A stretch of DNA of 64,000 nucleotides from the NCBI RefSeq assembly GCF_014171575.1, contig NZ_CP050453.1:3100001-3164000 (forward strand), in the 5' to 3' direction. The first letter of the stretch is position 1, and each line of letters starts with the position of its first letter. The DNA is from Microbacterium sp. Se63.02b. GTDB lineage: Bacteria > Actinomycetota > Actinomycetes > Actinomycetales > Microbacteriaceae. Positions 29,992 to 40,555 of the stretch are shown here, piece by piece. The notes beneath the pieces are model-generated. The model saw nothing but the letters and a program-made list of their open reading frames with translations, did no database searches and was not told the DNA's origin. The position numbers and the translations under genes are program-made.

Positions 29992-31443
29992 CTAGCTCGG
30001 GGCGTGCGCCTCGAGGAACTCGTACACGTCGGTGGTGTCCACACCGGGGAAGGCGCCGGTCGGCAATGTCGCGAGCAGCGTCCGCGGAGTCTTCACGTTG
30101 GGCCAGGAGTTCTCGCGCCAGCGCTCCTCCAGGTCGGCCGGGGCCCGGCGGCAGCACACCTCGACCGAGTGCTTCGAGACGCCGCGATGCGGGGTGTCGC
30201 GCCCCACGAACCATTTCGTGTCGTCGAAGCGCACGCCGACGCTCACGGAGTGCAGGCCCTCGCTCGAGGACTCGACCCGGGCGGTGCACCAGTACGTGCC
30301 GTTGCCGGTGTCGGTGTACTGGTAGTACGGGTTGAACCGGTCGTCCTCGTCGAACACGACCCGCGAGGTCCACCGGCGGCAGCACATCTGCCCCTCGATG
30401 GCACCGAGGCGGTCGGTCGGGAAGTTCACGTCGTCGTTCTCATACGCCTTCGTGATGGTCCCCGACTCGTGCACCTTGAGGAAGTGCACCGAGATGTCGA
30501 GGTGGCGGGTGGCGAGGTTGGTGAAGCGGTGCGCGGCCGTCTCATACGACACGGAGTAGGCGTCTCGTAGATCTTCGATCGAGATCGCCCTCCGCTGCTT
30601 GGCGTCTTTCAGCGCAGGCACGACATGCGACTCCGGGATGAGGAGCGCACCGGTCAGGTAGTTGGTCTCGACGCGCTGCCGAAGGAACTCGGCGTAACTG
30701 CGCGGCTCGGAGTGCCCGAGGATGCGACTCGACAGGGCCTGCAGCACCGCGGTGCGAGCATCGCCCTTCGCCGGCACGCTGCTCGACAGATACAGTCGCC
30801 CGTTCGCGAGGTCGGCGACGCTCCGGGTCGTCTGCGGCAGGTCGGGGGCGTAGTGCAGGGTGAAACCCAGATAGGCCGCGATCTCGGAGGCCGTGCGCTG
30901 GGTCAGCGGGCCACCGGGGTGTCGGACCGCAGCGAGGATCTCGGCGGCCTTCTCCTCCAGGTCGGCGAAGTGATTGTCCTGCCGCCGCATCAGGTGTCGC
31001 AGTTCGACGTTCGCCCGCCGCGCTTCCTCCGGGGTCGCGGCGCGCTCGTCTTTGAGCCTGTCGATCTCTCCGTGCAGCGCGAGCAGCGCCTTCAGCGCAT
31101 CCATCGGCAGACTCTTCGCGATGCGGAACGGCTCGATTCCGAGCGCCTGGAAGGTCTGCCCCTTCATCGCACGCTCCAGGGCGATCTCGACCGCGCTGCG
31201 CTCGTCGAGCGGCTCGCCCTCCAGCAGCGCCTCGATCGTGACGCCGAGCGCCCTGGCGATCGCCTGCAGCTGCGTGAGCTTCGGCTCGCGCTTGCCGGTC
31301 TCGATCATCGACAGCTGGCTGGGTGCCCGGTCCACGGCCGATGCGAGGTCATCCAGGGTCATGCCCTTCGCCGTCCGGAGCTGGCGGATGCGGCGACCGA
31401 TCGTGAGGGCATCGGTCTCTTCTGCAACGTCGACGGTGCTCAT
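29992..31443 (-). CDS. ramB: RamB-type regulator of acetate/glyoxylate metabolism
   Basis: The DNA-binding regulator has 483 residues. The N-terminal XRE helix-turn-helix (residues about 14-68) contains MTLDDLASAVDRAPSQLSMIETGKREP. A long central part of the ImmA/IrrE-like type follows, then the C-terminal domain with paired Cys (GQMCCRRW and VEVCCRRAP) seen in RamB and short-chain acyl-CoA regulators. It is divergent from aceA; Corynebacterium and Mycobacterium RamB control aceA/icl. A TTCTGT-type inverted repeat just upstream of its ATG is a likely operator. Confidence 0.87.
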   Translation of the reverse strand: MSTVDVAEETDALTIGRRIRQLRTAKGMTLDDLASAVDRAPSQLSMIETGKREPKLTQLQAIARALGVTIEALLEGEPLDERSAVEIALERAMKGQTFQALGIEPFRIAKSLPMDALKALLALHGEIDRLKDERAATPEEARRANVELRHLMRRQDNHFADLEEKAAEILAAVRHPGGPLTQRTASEIAAYLGFTLHYAPDLPQTTRSVADLANGRLYLSSSVPAKGDARTAVLQALSSRILGHSEPRSYAEFLRQRVETNYLTGALLIPESHVVPALKDAKQRRAISIEDLRDAYSVSYETAAHRFTNLATRHLDISVHFLKVHESGTITKAYENDDVNFPTDRLGAIEGQMCCRRWTSRVVFDEDDRFNPYYQYTDTGNGTYWCTARVESSSEGLHSVSVGVRFDDTKWFVGRDTPHRGVSKHSVEVCCRRAPADLEERWRENSWPNVKTPRTLLATLPTGAFPGVDTTDVYEFLEAHAPS

Positions 31444-31450
31444 GGGGCCG

Positions 31451-31471
31451 ATTCTGTCACAGAAACAGAAT
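31451..31471. promoter_or_regulatory. Candidate RamB operator between ramB and aceA
   Basis: TTCTGT-C-ACAGAA (31452-31464) nests inside ATTCTGT-N7-ACAGAAT (31451-31471), so three half-sites overlap. A further CTCTGTGA half-site lies near 31484. It starts 8 bases before the ramB start codon, which suggests autoregulation as well as control of aceA. Confidence 0.6.
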
Positions 31472-31576
31472 TTCGAGCGATCTTCTCTGTGATATCGGTC
31501 GCCAAGGCCTCAGATCTTCACCCACAGTGGAACCACGCCACTCCGGCACAGCCGCCGGATCCACCGAGGAGACACC

Positions 31577-32902
31577 ATGACGAACACCGCCAACACCCCG
31601 ACGCCCCGCCCCGCCGGTCTGCGAGCCGGCGACCAGGTTCAGACGGCCGCCGAACTCCGGGAGGTCTGGGACACCGACCCCCGCTGGGACGGCGTCGAGC
31701 GCACCTACAGCGCCGAAGACGTCATCCGCATCCGCGGCTCGGTCAGGGAGGAGTCGACCCTCGCGCACCGCGGCGCCGACAACCTCTGGAATCTCCTGCA
31801 CACCGAGGACTACGTCAGGGCGCTCGGCGCCTACACCGGAGGCCAGGCCGTGCAGCAGGTGCGCGCAGGGCTCAAGGCCATCTACCTCTCCGGGTGGCAG
31901 GTCGCCGCAGACGGCAACCTCGCGGGTCAGACCTACCCCGACCAGTCGCTCTACCCCGCGAACTCCGTTCCGGCCGTCGTGCGCCGCATCAACAACGCCC
32001 TCATCCGCCAGGACCAGCTCGAGCACGCCGAGGGCGAGACGACGCAGGACTGGCTCGCGCCGATCGTCGCCGATGCCGAAGCCGGATTCGGCGGACCTCT
32101 CAACGCCTACGAGCTCGCGCAGTCGCTCATCCAGTCCGGTGCGGCAGGCATCCACTGGGAGGACCAGCTGGCCAGCGAGAAGAAGTGCGGCCACCTCGGC
32201 GGCAAGGTGCTCGTGCCGACGCAGCAGCACATCCGCACCCTGAACGCCGCCCGCCTCGCGGCGGACGTCGCCGGCGTGCCGACCGTCATCATCGCCCGCA
32301 CGGATGCCCTCGCCGCCGACCTGCTCACCAGCGACGTCGACGAGCGCGACCAGCAGTTCACCACCGGTGAGCGCACCACCGAGGGGTTCTATCGGATCCG
32401 CCCCGGCATCGAGTCGGTCATCAGCCGCGGACTCGCCTTCGCCCCCTACGCCGACCTGCTGTGGGTCGAGACGGGCGAGCCCGACATCGCCCTCGCCCGG
32501 GAGTTCGCCGCCGCGATCCACGCGCAGTTCCCCGGTAAACTCCTGGCCTACAACTGCTCACCGAGCTTCAACTGGAAGCGCCACCTCTCCGACGCGGAGA
32601 TCGCGACCTTCCAGCAGGAGCTGGCCGATCTGGGCTACAAGTTCCAGTTCATCACCCTGGCCGGCTTCCACGCCCTGAACCACTCGATGTTCGACCTCGC
32701 CCGCGGCTACGCCGAACGCGCCATGAGCGCGTACGTCGAGCTGCAGGAAGCCGAGTTCGCCGCCGAGGCGGACGGCTACACCGCCACCAAGCACCAGCGC
32801 GAGGCGGGCACCGGCTACTTCGACGTCATCTCCACCGCGCTCAACCCCGACAGCGCGACGCTCGCCCTCGCCGGCTCCACCGAAGCCGCGCAGTTCCATT
32901 GA
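31577..32902 (+). CDS. aceA: Isocitrate lyase
   Basis: This enzyme splits isocitrate to glyoxylate and succinate, the first step of the glyoxylate shunt needed for growth on acetate or fatty acids. The 441-residue protein carries the catalytic [10 protein letters not shown] motif with its active-site Cys, and the metal-site stretch [19 protein letters not shown] precedes the ATG. aceB follows 49 bases later, and ramB is divergent upstream, so the three form the shunt locus. Confidence 0.97.
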   Translation: MTNTANTPTPRPAGLRAGDQVQTAAELREVWDTDPRWDGVERTYSAEDVIRIRGSVREESTLAHRGADNLWNLLHTEDYVRALGAYTGGQAVQQVRAGLKAIYLSGWQVAADGNLAGQTYPDQSLYPANSVPAVVRRINNALIRQDQLEHAEGETTQDWLAPIVADAEAGFGGPLNAYELAQSLIQSGAAGIHWEDQLASEKKCGHLGGKVLVPTQQHIRTLNAARLAADVAGVPTVIIARTDALAADLLTSDVDERDQQFTTGERTTEGFYRIRPGIESVISRGLAFAPYADLLWVETGEPDIALAREFAAAIHAQFPGKLLAYNCSPSFNWKRHLSDAEIATFQQELADLGYKFQFITLAGFHALNHSMFDLARGYAERAMSAYVELQEAEFAAEADGYTATKHQREAGTGYFDVISTALNPDSATLALAGSTEAAQFH

Positions 32903-32951
32903 TCCCCGCCGCCTTCTTCGCATCGCGACGCACACCGAAGGACTTCAGATC

Positions 32952-34606
32952 ATGACCACTCCCACCGCTCCCCCGACCACGGCTCCCATCCAGACGACCC
33001 AGCAGGGTCCGGCGATCGAGGTCACCGGACCCCTCCGCGACCGCTACGACGAGATCCTCACCCCCGAGGCGATCGCCTTCCTCACCGAGCTGCACCACCG
33101 GTTCGCGTCCCGCCGTCACGACCGGCTCGCCGACCGGATGCGCCGCCGATTCGAGATCGGCAACGGACACGACCCCCGCTTCCGCGACGACACCGCGCAC
33201 ATCCGCGAGGACCGGGACTGGCGCGTCGCCGGCGCCGGCCCCGGGCTCGAGGACCGCCGCGTCGAGATCACCGGGCCCACCGACCCGAAGATGACGATCA
33301 ACGCGCTCAACTCGGGTGCGCGGGTGTGGCTGGCCGACCAGGAGGACGCCACGAGTCCGACCTGGAAGAACGTGATCGAGGGTCAGCTCTCCCTCCACGA
33401 CGCCATCCGCGGCGAGCTGTCGTTCACGTCACCGGAGGGCAAGGAGTACCACGTCACGGCCGAGCGCACCCCACGATCGTGATGCGCCCTCGCGGCTGGC
33501 ACCTGCCCGAGAAGCACATCGCCTTCACGGACCGCGCCGGCCGTCGCACCTCGGCATCCGCCTCCCTCGTCGACTTCGGTCTGTACTTCCTGCACAACGC
33601 GCAGGCGCTGATCGAGGCCGGCCGCGGGCCGTACTTCTACATCGCCAAGCTCGAGTCGAGCGAAGAGGCGAAGCTGTGGGACGACGTCTTCTCGTTCAGC
33701 GAGGAGTACATCGGCATCCCGCACGGCACGATCCGGGCGACCGTGCTGATCGAGACCCTGCCTGCGGCGTTCGAGATGGACGAGATCCTCTACGAGTTGC
33801 GCGACCACTGCGCCGGCCTCAACGCCGGACGCTGGGACTACATCTTCTCGATCATCAAGAACTACCGAGGTCGCGGAGCGCGCTTCGTGCTTCCCGACCG
33901 CAGCGAGGTCACGATGACGGTGCCGTTCATGCGGGCGTACACCGACCTGCTCGTGCAGACCTGCCACAAGCGGGGAGCCTTCGCGATCGGCGGCATGAGC
34001 GCGTTCATCCCGAACCGCCGCGACCCCGAGGTGACGGCGCGGGCCATCGAGAAGGTCTCGGCCGACAAGAAGCGCGAGGCCGGCGACGGCTTCGACGGCA
34101 CGTGGGTCGCGCACCCCGACCTGATCCCCACAGCTCAGGCCGAGTTCGACGCGGTGCTCGGCGAGCGCCCCAACCAGGTCGACCGGCAGCGGGACGATGT
34201 CCACGTCGAGGCGCGCGACCTGCTCGACCTGCACATCGGCCGTCCGATCACCGCCCAGGGCGTGCGCGACAACGTGTCGGTCGCCATCCGCTACCTGGAG
34301 GCCTGGCTGCGCGGACTCGGCGCCGTGGCGATCGACAACCTGATGGAGGATGCGGCGACGGCCGAGATCAGCCGCTCGCAGGTGTGGCAGTGGATCCACC
34401 AGGACCGCACCACGCAGGACGGCACCCCGATCACGGCGGAGTACATCGAGGGGCTGATCGCCCAGGTGCTCGCCCAGGCGACCCGCAGCCACGGCGACCG
34501 CTATGACGACGCGGCGGAGATCTTCCGCGAGGTCGCGCTGCAAGAGGAGTTCCCCACGTTCCTCACCCTGGGCGCATACAGCCGGTTCCTGGTCGACGAG
34601 GACTGA
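32952..34606 (+). CDS. aceB: Malate synthase A (one frame break)
   Basis: The enzyme condenses glyoxylate with acetyl-CoA to malate, completing the shunt. Joined length is about 551 residues, right for the A form. Visible motifs include [38 protein letters not shown] and [15 protein letters not shown]. One base appears lost at CCCC 33469-33472, joining ERTP to [15 protein letters not shown] precedes the ATG. It is cotranscribed with aceA and ends at a hairpin. Confidence 0.94.
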
Positions 34607-34612
34607 GCGCGC

Positions 34613-34658
34613 GGAAGAGCCCCCGGGCCATGGCTGATGCTGTGACCCGGGGGCTTCC
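34613..34658 (+). terminator. Hairpin terminator after aceB
   Basis: A GC-rich stem (GCCCCCGGG 34619-34627 with CCCGGGGGC 34646-34654, extended by GGAAG/CTTCC) encloses an 18-base loop 7 bases after the aceB stop. It has no long U-run. Confidence 0.75.
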
Positions 34659-34700
34659 GTGTCCGGAGCCGGCGCGGGCACGCGGGCGTAGCCTGGAAGC

Positions 34701-35132
34701 ATGACCGACGTCTGGGCGGACATCGCCACCGAGTTCCTGCACTTCTACCCGCGCGGGCGGCGGCTGCTCACGGTGGCCGGGGCGGATGCCGAGCGCTCGC
34801 GACAGGCGGCCGACGAACTCGCCACCGCACTGACGGCGTCGGGACAGCACGTCGTCCGGGAGCACTCTCCGGAGGGCGAGGAGGGCGAGCTGCGCACCGT
34901 GGTCAGCGCGTTCCGGGAAGGACCGAAGAGCGACGACGTCCTGCTCGTCTCGGGCCCGGCCGCCCTGATCGGCGAACGCACCAGGGGCATGTGGAACTAC
35001 GCGCTGTGGCAGTTGGCGGGCGACGAGCCGCCGCACACCGTCGCGGGTTCGATCGTCGATGTCTCCGACCCGGCCCACCCGAAGCGTCGGTTCGCCGACT
35101 ACTGCGCGCTGCCGGCCTCGTACGGCGCCTGA
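34701..35132 (+). CDS. Conserved hypothetical protein, 143 residues
   Basis: I do not recognise the function. The ATG is preceded by TGGAAG and follows the aceB terminator. The protein is acidic and predicted alpha/beta with no membrane segment: a segment RRLLTVAGADAERSRQAADEL resembles the start of nucleoside-kinase-like domains (strand, loop, helix), but there is no full Walker A (no GK[ST]). DDVLLVSGPAALIGERTRGMWN and DPAHPKRRFADYC are like the sugar/uridine-kinase-related proteins in Actinobacteria. It is a single gene, convergent with the Lrp-type regulator. Confidence 0.6.
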   Translation: MTDVWADIATEFLHFYPRGRRLLTVAGADAERSRQAADELATALTASGQHVVREHSPEGEEGELRTVVSAFREGPKSDDVLLVSGPAALIGERTRGMWNYALWQLAGDEPPHTVAGSIVDVSDPAHPKRRFADYCALPASYGA

Positions 35133-35148
35133 CGCACTCCCGCGACGT

Positions 35149-35666
35149 TCACCGGAACGACGCGGCCACCGAGTTGCGGTGGTAGTCGAACACGATGCTC
35201 GTGCGCGTGGAGGCGACGCTGCTCTGCGCCGAGAGGTGCTCGAGCACGAATTCGCGCATCTCCGAAGAGTCGGCGACCGCGATGTGCAGCAGGAAGTCGT
35301 CGTCTCCGCCGAGGAAGAACACCTGGATCACCTGGGGCAGCACCCGCACGCGGTCCGCGAACTCGACGATGCTCTCCCGCCGGCCACTCGGACGCAGCGT
35401 GACGCCGATGACGGCTTGGAGTCCAGCGCCCAGCATCCGCTCGTCCACGCTCGCGTGGAACCCCGTGATGACCCCCGGTCGACGAGGGCCCGGAGCCGGG
35501 CATGGGCGGTCGACGGCGCGACGCCGAGGCGACCGGCGAGTTCCGCGTTCGTCATGCGTCCGTCTGCTGTGAGAAGCTGCACGATCCTCGCGTCGATCGC
35601 ATCGAGGGCCGGGGCCCGAACGGTGTTCGGCTCCGCGGCGTCAGAGGTCGTCTCCATACGAAGCAT
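35149..35666 (-). CDS. Lrp/AsnC-family regulator (one frame break)
   Basis: The regulator is about 172 residues. The N-terminal helix-turn-helix LTADGRMTNAELAGRLGVAPSTAHARLRAL and the C-terminal RAM domain with VIQVFFLGGDDDFLLHIAVAD are standard. One base seems lost at CCCCC 35472-35476; adding it yields the family-typical GVITGFHASV. Two ATG starts nine bases apart are possible. It is divergent from ald with 106 bases between; in mycobacteria such a gene (aldR) controls alanine dehydrogenase, so the same is likely here. Confidence 0.86.
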
Positions 35667-35772
35667 TATTCAGGATCTTTCGCCCTGACGAATGATCTTC
35701 ACTGATTCTGTTGTTCCATCGATGTTTCTGCGATCCTGGGTGCCGACCCGCGCACATCACCCTGGAGGATCA

Positions 35773-36867
35773 ATGAAGATCGGCGTCCCCACCGAGGTCA
35801 AGAACAACGAGAACCGCGTCTCCCTCACTCCCGCCGGCGCCGACCGCCTGGTGCATGAGGGCCACCGCGTGCTCGTGCAGTCCGGTGCGGGTCTCGGCTC
35901 GCGCATCACGGACGACGACTACCGCGACGCCGGTGCCGAGATCGTCGGAACCGCAGCCGAGGCCTGGGGCGAGGCCGACCTCGTCATCAAGGTCAAGGAA
36001 CCCATCGCCCAGGAGTACGGCTTCCTGCGCGATGACCTCACGCTCTTCACCTACCTGCACCTGGCCGCCGACCGCGCGCTCACCGAGGCCCTCGTCGCGG
36101 CGGGCACCACCGCCGTCGCCTACGAGACCGTGCAGCTGCCCGATCGCAGCCTGCCTCTGCTCGTGCCGATGAGCGAGATCGCCGGGCGGCTCTCGGTCAC
36201 CATGGGGTCCTACTCGCTGCTGCGCTCCCAGGGCGGTCGCGGGATGCTGCTCGGCGGCATCGCGGGAACTCCCCGCGCCAAGACCGTCGTGATCGGCGGC
36301 GGCGTCGCAGGCGAGCACGCCGCGGCGAACGCGCTGGGCCTCGGCTCGAAGGTCACCGTGATCGATGTCTCGCTGCCGCGCCTGCGCGAGCTCGAGCACC
36401 GCTACGGCGGCGCGCTCGAGACGCGCGCCTCGAGCCGCTACGACATCGCAGAGGAGCTCAAGACGGCCGACCTCGTGATCGGGTCCGTGCTCATCCCCGG
36501 CGCGGCCGCCCCCAAGCTCGTGACCGACGACATGGTCGCCACGATGAAGCCCGGCTCCGTCCTCGTCGACATCGCGATCGACCAGGGCGGATGCTTCGAG
36601 GGGTCGAAGCCCACCACGCACGACGATCCGACGTTCGCGGTGCACGACTCGATCTACTACTGCGTCGCGAACATGCCCGGCGCGGTTCCCGAGACGGCGA
36701 CGCGGTCGCTCACCAACGCGACGCTGCCCTACGTATCGGCGATCGCGGGCAAGGGCTGGGAGCGCGCGGCGTCCGAGGACGCGGCGCTCGCGAAGGGCCT
36801 GAACGTGCAGGGGGGACGCATCACCCTGGACGCCGTCGCGCAGGCGCACGGCCTCTCCGCGGGCTGA
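35773..36867 (+). CDS. ald: Alanine dehydrogenase
   Basis: The enzyme interconverts L-alanine and pyruvate with NAD. The 364-residue protein starts MKIGVPTEVKNNENRVSLTP, the family signature with the pyruvate-binding Arg, and has the substrate Lys (LVIKVKEP), catalytic His (YLHLAAD) and NAD loop (VIGGGVAGEHAA). A TGGAGGA ribosome site selects this ATG over upstream in-frame starts. It is divergent from an Lrp-type gene that is its likely regulator. Confidence 0.96.
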   Translation: MKIGVPTEVKNNENRVSLTPAGADRLVHEGHRVLVQSGAGLGSRITDDDYRDAGAEIVGTAAEAWGEADLVIKVKEPIAQEYGFLRDDLTLFTYLHLAADRALTEALVAAGTTAVAYETVQLPDRSLPLLVPMSEIAGRLSVTMGSYSLLRSQGGRGMLLGGIAGTPRAKTVVIGGGVAGEHAAANALGLGSKVTVIDVSLPRLRELEHRYGGALETRASSRYDIAEELKTADLVIGSVLIPGAAAPKLVTDDMVATMKPGSVLVDIAIDQGGCFEGSKPTTHDDPTFAVHDSIYYCVANMPGAVPETATRSLTNATLPYVSAIAGKGWERAASEDAALAKGLNVQGGRITLDAVAQAHGLSAG

Positions 36868-36948
36868 CCTTCCGAACCCGAAAGAACCTCGGATCTTGGC
36901 GGCATCCCACACCTCGCCGTACCCAGCGACCCGAGTACGCTCGTAACC

Positions 36949-38148
36949 GTGACCGAACGCGCTCCTCTCTCTCGCAAGCTGTCCGCCATCGCCGAGTCCG
37001 CGACCCTCAAGGTCGACGCCAAGGCCAAGGCCCTCAAGGCCGAAGGCAAGAACGTCATCTCGTATGCCGCGGGCGAGCCCGACTTCGCGACACCGCAGTT
37101 CATCGTGGATGCTGCGGCCGAGGCCCTGGCCGACCCGGCGAGCTACCGGTACACCCCCGCGCCCGGACTGCCTGCGCTGCGCGAGGCGATCGCCGCGAAG
37201 ACCCTCCGCGACTCCGGTCTCGAGGTCTCTCCCAGTCAGGTGATCGTCACCAACGGCGGCAAGCAGTCGGTGTACCAGGCGTTCCAGGCCGTGGTGAACC
37301 CGGGCGACGAGGTGCTGCTCCCCGCGCCGTACTGGACCACTTACCCCGAGGCCATCCGCCTCGCCGACGGCACCCCCGTCGAGGTGTTCGCCGGAGCGGA
37401 CCAGGAGTACAAGGTCACGGTCGCGCAGCTCGAGGCCGCGCGCACCGCGCGCACCACCGCGCTCGTCTTCGTGTCGCCGTCGAACCCCACGGGCTCGGTG
37501 TACACCGCCGACGAGACCAAGGCCATCGGCGAGTGGGCGCTCGAGCACGGCATCTGGATCATCAGCGACGAGATCTACCAGAACCTCACCTACGAGGGCG
37601 TCAAGGCCACCTCGATCGTCGAAGCCGTCCCCGAGGTCGCCGGTCAGACGATCCTCGTCAACGGCGTCGCGAAGACCTATGCCATGACCGGATGGCGTGT
37701 GGGCTGGATGGTCGGACCCGCCGACGCCATCAAGGTCGCAGGCAACCTGCAGTCGCATCTCACGAGCAACGTGAACAACGTCGCCCAGAAGGCCGCGATC
37801 GCCGCTCTCAACGGTCCGCAGACCGAGGCAGAGCAGTTCCGCGAGGCCTTCGACCGTCGCCGCCGCCTCATCGTCTCGGAGCTGTCGAAGATCGAGGGCC
37901 TCGTGGTGCCGAACCCGCTCGGCGCGTTCTACGTGTACCCCGACGTGCAGGGCCTTCTCGGTCGCACCTGGGGCGGTGTGACGCCGACCACCTCGCTCGA
38001 GCTCGCCGACCTCATCCTCGACCAGGCGGAGGTCGCGGTCGTCCCCGGCGAGGCGTTCGGCCCCTCCGGCTACATCCGTATGTCGTATGCGCTCGGCGAC
38101 GACCAGCTCCTCGAGGGCGTGCATCGGTTGCAGCAGCTGTTCGCCTGA
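36949..38148 (+). CDS. Class I aminotransferase, aspartate-type
   Basis: This cytoplasmic PLP enzyme of 399 residues most likely transfers the amino group of aspartate to 2-oxoglutarate, possibly also of aromatic amino acids. Motifs are complete: [11 protein letters not shown], the PLP-phosphate loop [12 protein letters not shown], the ring-binding [10 protein letters not shown] and [11 protein letters not shown], the Schiff-base Lys in [17 protein letters not shown] and the substrate Arg in YIRMSYAL. It starts with GTG and belongs to the bacterial Igamma (thermophilic-type) aspartate aminotransferases. Confidence 0.92.
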   Translation: MTERAPLSRKLSAIAESATLKVDAKAKALKAEGKNVISYAAGEPDFATPQFIVDAAAEALADPASYRYTPAPGLPALREAIAAKTLRDSGLEVSPSQVIVTNGGKQSVYQAFQAVVNPGDEVLLPAPYWTTYPEAIRLADGTPVEVFAGADQEYKVTVAQLEAARTARTTALVFVSPSNPTGSVYTADETKAIGEWALEHGIWIISDEIYQNLTYEGVKATSIVEAVPEVAGQTILVNGVAKTYAMTGWRVGWMVGPADAIKVAGNLQSHLTSNVNNVAQKAAIAALNGPQTEAEQFREAFDRRRRLIVSELSKIEGLVVPNPLGAFYVYPDVQGLLGRTWGGVTPTTSLELADLILDQAEVAVVPGEAFGPSGYIRMSYALGDDQLLEGVHRLQQLFA

Positions 38149-38203
38149 GCTGCTGCACCTCGCCCGAGACCCGTGCGAGGGGCGCATCGACGATACTGGA
38201 GGC

Positions 38204-38641
38204 ATGGACGACGGCGAGGCAGAGGGTGAGCGGATGCCGGTGACTCTGCGGGTGGCCTTCGCCATCCTGATCACGGTGACCGTTCTGGTCTTCTTCCTCT
38301 CCCTCGTGGTCGCTTCCTTCCTCTGGTACTGGGGAGGAGAGTGGCGACAGTTGCTCAGCGTGCTCCCCTTCGTCCCGGTGGTCGTCTACACGACCATCAC
38401 CGTGCTCGTCGCAAGACGAACATCGTGGGCCCGATACGCGACCCTGCTGTTCCCGCTCCCGCTCGCGCTCTACGTTCCGGCGGCAACGGCCACGACCTGG
38501 GAGTTCCCGGTCGGCCTCGCGGCCCTCGCTCTCACCACTGCGGCGGTCGTGTTGATCTTCCTCCCGTCTTCTCGTCCCCACTTCGGCAGCGGGATGCCTC
38601 AGTCCTCGGGGTGGAAGCCGATCAGCCAGCGGATGCCGTAG
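38204..38641 (+). CDS. Small four-helix membrane protein of unknown function
   Basis: A protein of 145 residues with about four hydrophobic helices (roughly residues 12-36, 44-65, 72-92 and 96-117) and short charged loops. TGGAGGC precedes the ATG. I find no recognisable motif. Its last 43 bases overlap the end of the convergent VOC-type gene, so its true stop may be earlier if a base is missing. It is probably cotranscribed with the aminotransferase. Confidence 0.6.
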   Translation: MDDGEAEGERMPVTLRVAFAILITVTVLVFFLSLVVASFLWYWGGEWRQLLSVLPFVPVVVYTTITVLVARRTSWARYATLLFPLPLALYVPAATATTWEFPVGLAALALTTAAVVLIFLPSSRPHFGSGMPQSSGWKPISQRMP

Positions 38642-39000
38642 CGGTCGACGAGCGTGCCGTCGTAGTCGCCCCACGGGCGCTTCTGCAGCGCGTCGATCAC
38701 GCGACCGTCGGCGGCGAGCGCGTCGTACCAGTCGGTCAGCGTCAGCGCATCGGCCGTGCCGAGCAGCGACAGGAACATGCCGCCCATCTGCACCGCGTCG
38801 TCGTCGGCGCCGGCGTCGGCTCCGGCGAGTTCGACGAGTCCGCTCAGCTGTCCGTGCGCGACGGCATCGCCCGGCCCATCATGCCGGCCGGCCGTCGCGT
38901 AGTCGAGCAGCTGCAGCTCACCGCCGAACACCGACTGGTAATGACGCAGCGCCTCCGCGGCGTTGCCGGGGAACAGCAGGTACGGGATCAGTCCGCTCAT
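38599..39000 (-). CDS. VOC-fold protein, PhnB-like
   Basis: This cytoplasmic protein of 133 residues begins LIPYLLFPGNAAEALRHYQSVFGGEL, the typical PhnB/glyoxalase-like start, and ends DRYGIRWLIGFHPE, also characteristic. PhnB-like VOC proteins are widespread but their substrates are mostly unknown. It is monocistronic and convergent to the small membrane-protein gene. Confidence 0.85.
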   Translation of the reverse strand: MSGLIPYLLFPGNAAEALRHYQSVFGGELQLLDYATAGRHDGPGDAVAHGQLSGLVELAGADAGADDDAVQMGGMFLSLLGTADALTLTDWYDALAADGRVIDALQKRPWGDYDGTLVDRYGIRWLIGFHPED

Positions 39001-39050
39001 GCCGCGAGCGTAGCGCCACCGGCCGACGTCGGCCACCGAGACCAGCACGA

Positions 39051-39084
39051 CGAACGGCCGCCACCCGAAGGTGACGGCCGTCCG
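39051..39084 (-). terminator. Hairpin terminator after the gntP-type gene
   Basis: Arms 39051-39065 and 39070-39084 pair at 13 of 15 positions around a CGAA tetraloop, 12 bases after the permease stop. It ends the C4 sugar-acid operon. Confidence 0.75.
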
Positions 39085-39095
39085 TTGGCACGCGA

Positions 39096-40516
39096 TCAGG
39101 CGACGGGGATCGCCGCGTACAGCACCCATGTGAGCGCGAAGCCTGCCACGCCCAGGACCGTGGTGAGCGGAGTCCAGGTGCGCAGGCCGTCCTTGACCGA
39201 GAGGCCGAGGTACCGCGTGACCACCCAGAAGCCCGAGTCGTTCACGTGGCTGAGGCCGAGCGCGCCGTAGCCGATCGCGACGGCGAGAAGCGCGGTGTGC
39301 ACGGTGTCGAGCCCCATCGCGGCGACCGAGGGCAGCAGAAGCCCTGCGGTCGTGGCGATGGCGACGGTGGCCGACCCTGAGCGGCGCGCATGATGAGCGA
39401 GATCAGGAAGGCCGCCAGGAGCAGCGGCATCCCGCTCGAGGCGAGCACATCGGCGACCGCGCCGCCGATGCCGGTCTCGGTGAGGACGCGGCCGAAGGCT
39501 CCTCCGGCTCCCGTCACCAGGATGATGACGGCGGCGGCGGGCAGAGCAGATTCCATGACCTCGCCGAGGTGCGCCGCCGACCAGCCACGCCGGATGCCGA
39601 GCAGGTACATGGCTGCGGCGATCGCGACCATGAGGGCGAAGATCGGCTGACCGATCATGCTGAGGAAGCCGTTCCAGAACGACCCCTTCTCGAACAACGG
39701 GGCCACGGCGGTGCCGAGCATGATGAGCACGAGCGGCAGCAGGATGAGGCCGAGGACCGTGCCCGCGCCCGGAGCCTTCTCGCCCTCGCCGAGCCCGCCG
39801 CTGAGCGTGGACCGGTCGGTGCCGAAGTTGTCGTACATCTCCTTCGTGGCTGCGAGCATCGCGAACTCACGGGTGTTGATCCACTTGGCGACGAGATACG
39901 ACAGCACGCCGAGCGGCACGGAGATCGCGAGCGCGAAGATCGTCACCCAGCCGATGTCGGCGCCGAGGATCGCGGATCCGCCGACGATGCCGGGGTGCGG
40001 GGGCACCGCGACATGGACGGCGAGCATGATGCCAGCGACCGGGAGCCCGAACTTGATCGGGTTGAGCCCTGCCACCTTCGAGAAGGCGAACACGATGGGG
40101 ATGAGGATGATGAAGCCGGCGTCGAAGAACACCGGGATGGCGAGGATGCCGGCGGCGATGACGAGCGCGATGCCGACCCGCTTCGGGCCCAGCCAACCCG
40201 TGAATCGCCCGGCGAGCGACTCGGCGCCGCCGGAAAGCTCGATGATCTTGCCGAGCATGGACCCGAGGGCCACCAGCACGGCGACCGAGCCGAGAGTGCC
40301 GCCGACACCGGCGATGATCGCCTGGATGACGCCGAGCTGCTCGGGCGTATCGCCGTCGGCGGGGATCGTGGTGAGCGGCAGACCGGCCGCGATGCCGACG
40401 ATGATCGACACCAGGATGAGGGCGTAGAACGCCTGCATCTTGAACCGGATGATGAGCAGGAGCAGCAAGCCGAGGCCTGCGAGGCCGATCAGGATGAGGA
40501 TCGGAAGAGGAAGCAT
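39096..40516 (-). CDS. GntP-family sugar-acid permease (one frame break)
   Basis: This inner-membrane proton symporter of about 473 residues belongs to the gluconate transporter family. About twelve hydrophobic segments and the motifs FFDAGFIILIPIVFAF, AVHVAVPPHPG and GLSHVNDSGFWVV are characteristic. One base appears lost at CCC 39375-39377, joining MRAAQG to SATVAIATTAGLL. It is last in an operon with a threonate-dehydrogenase-like enzyme and a DUF1537 kinase, so its substrate is probably a four-carbon sugar acid rather than gluconate. Confidence 0.9.
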
Positions 40517-40555
40517 CTCTGGATCTCTTCTTTCAGTGAGGGCGCGACGTCGCGC

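Noticed and set aside
35770..38274. 834-codon antisense frame over ald and the aminotransferase gene
   Set aside because: Same codon-bias artefact; both plus-strand genes have complete family motifs and ribosome sites.
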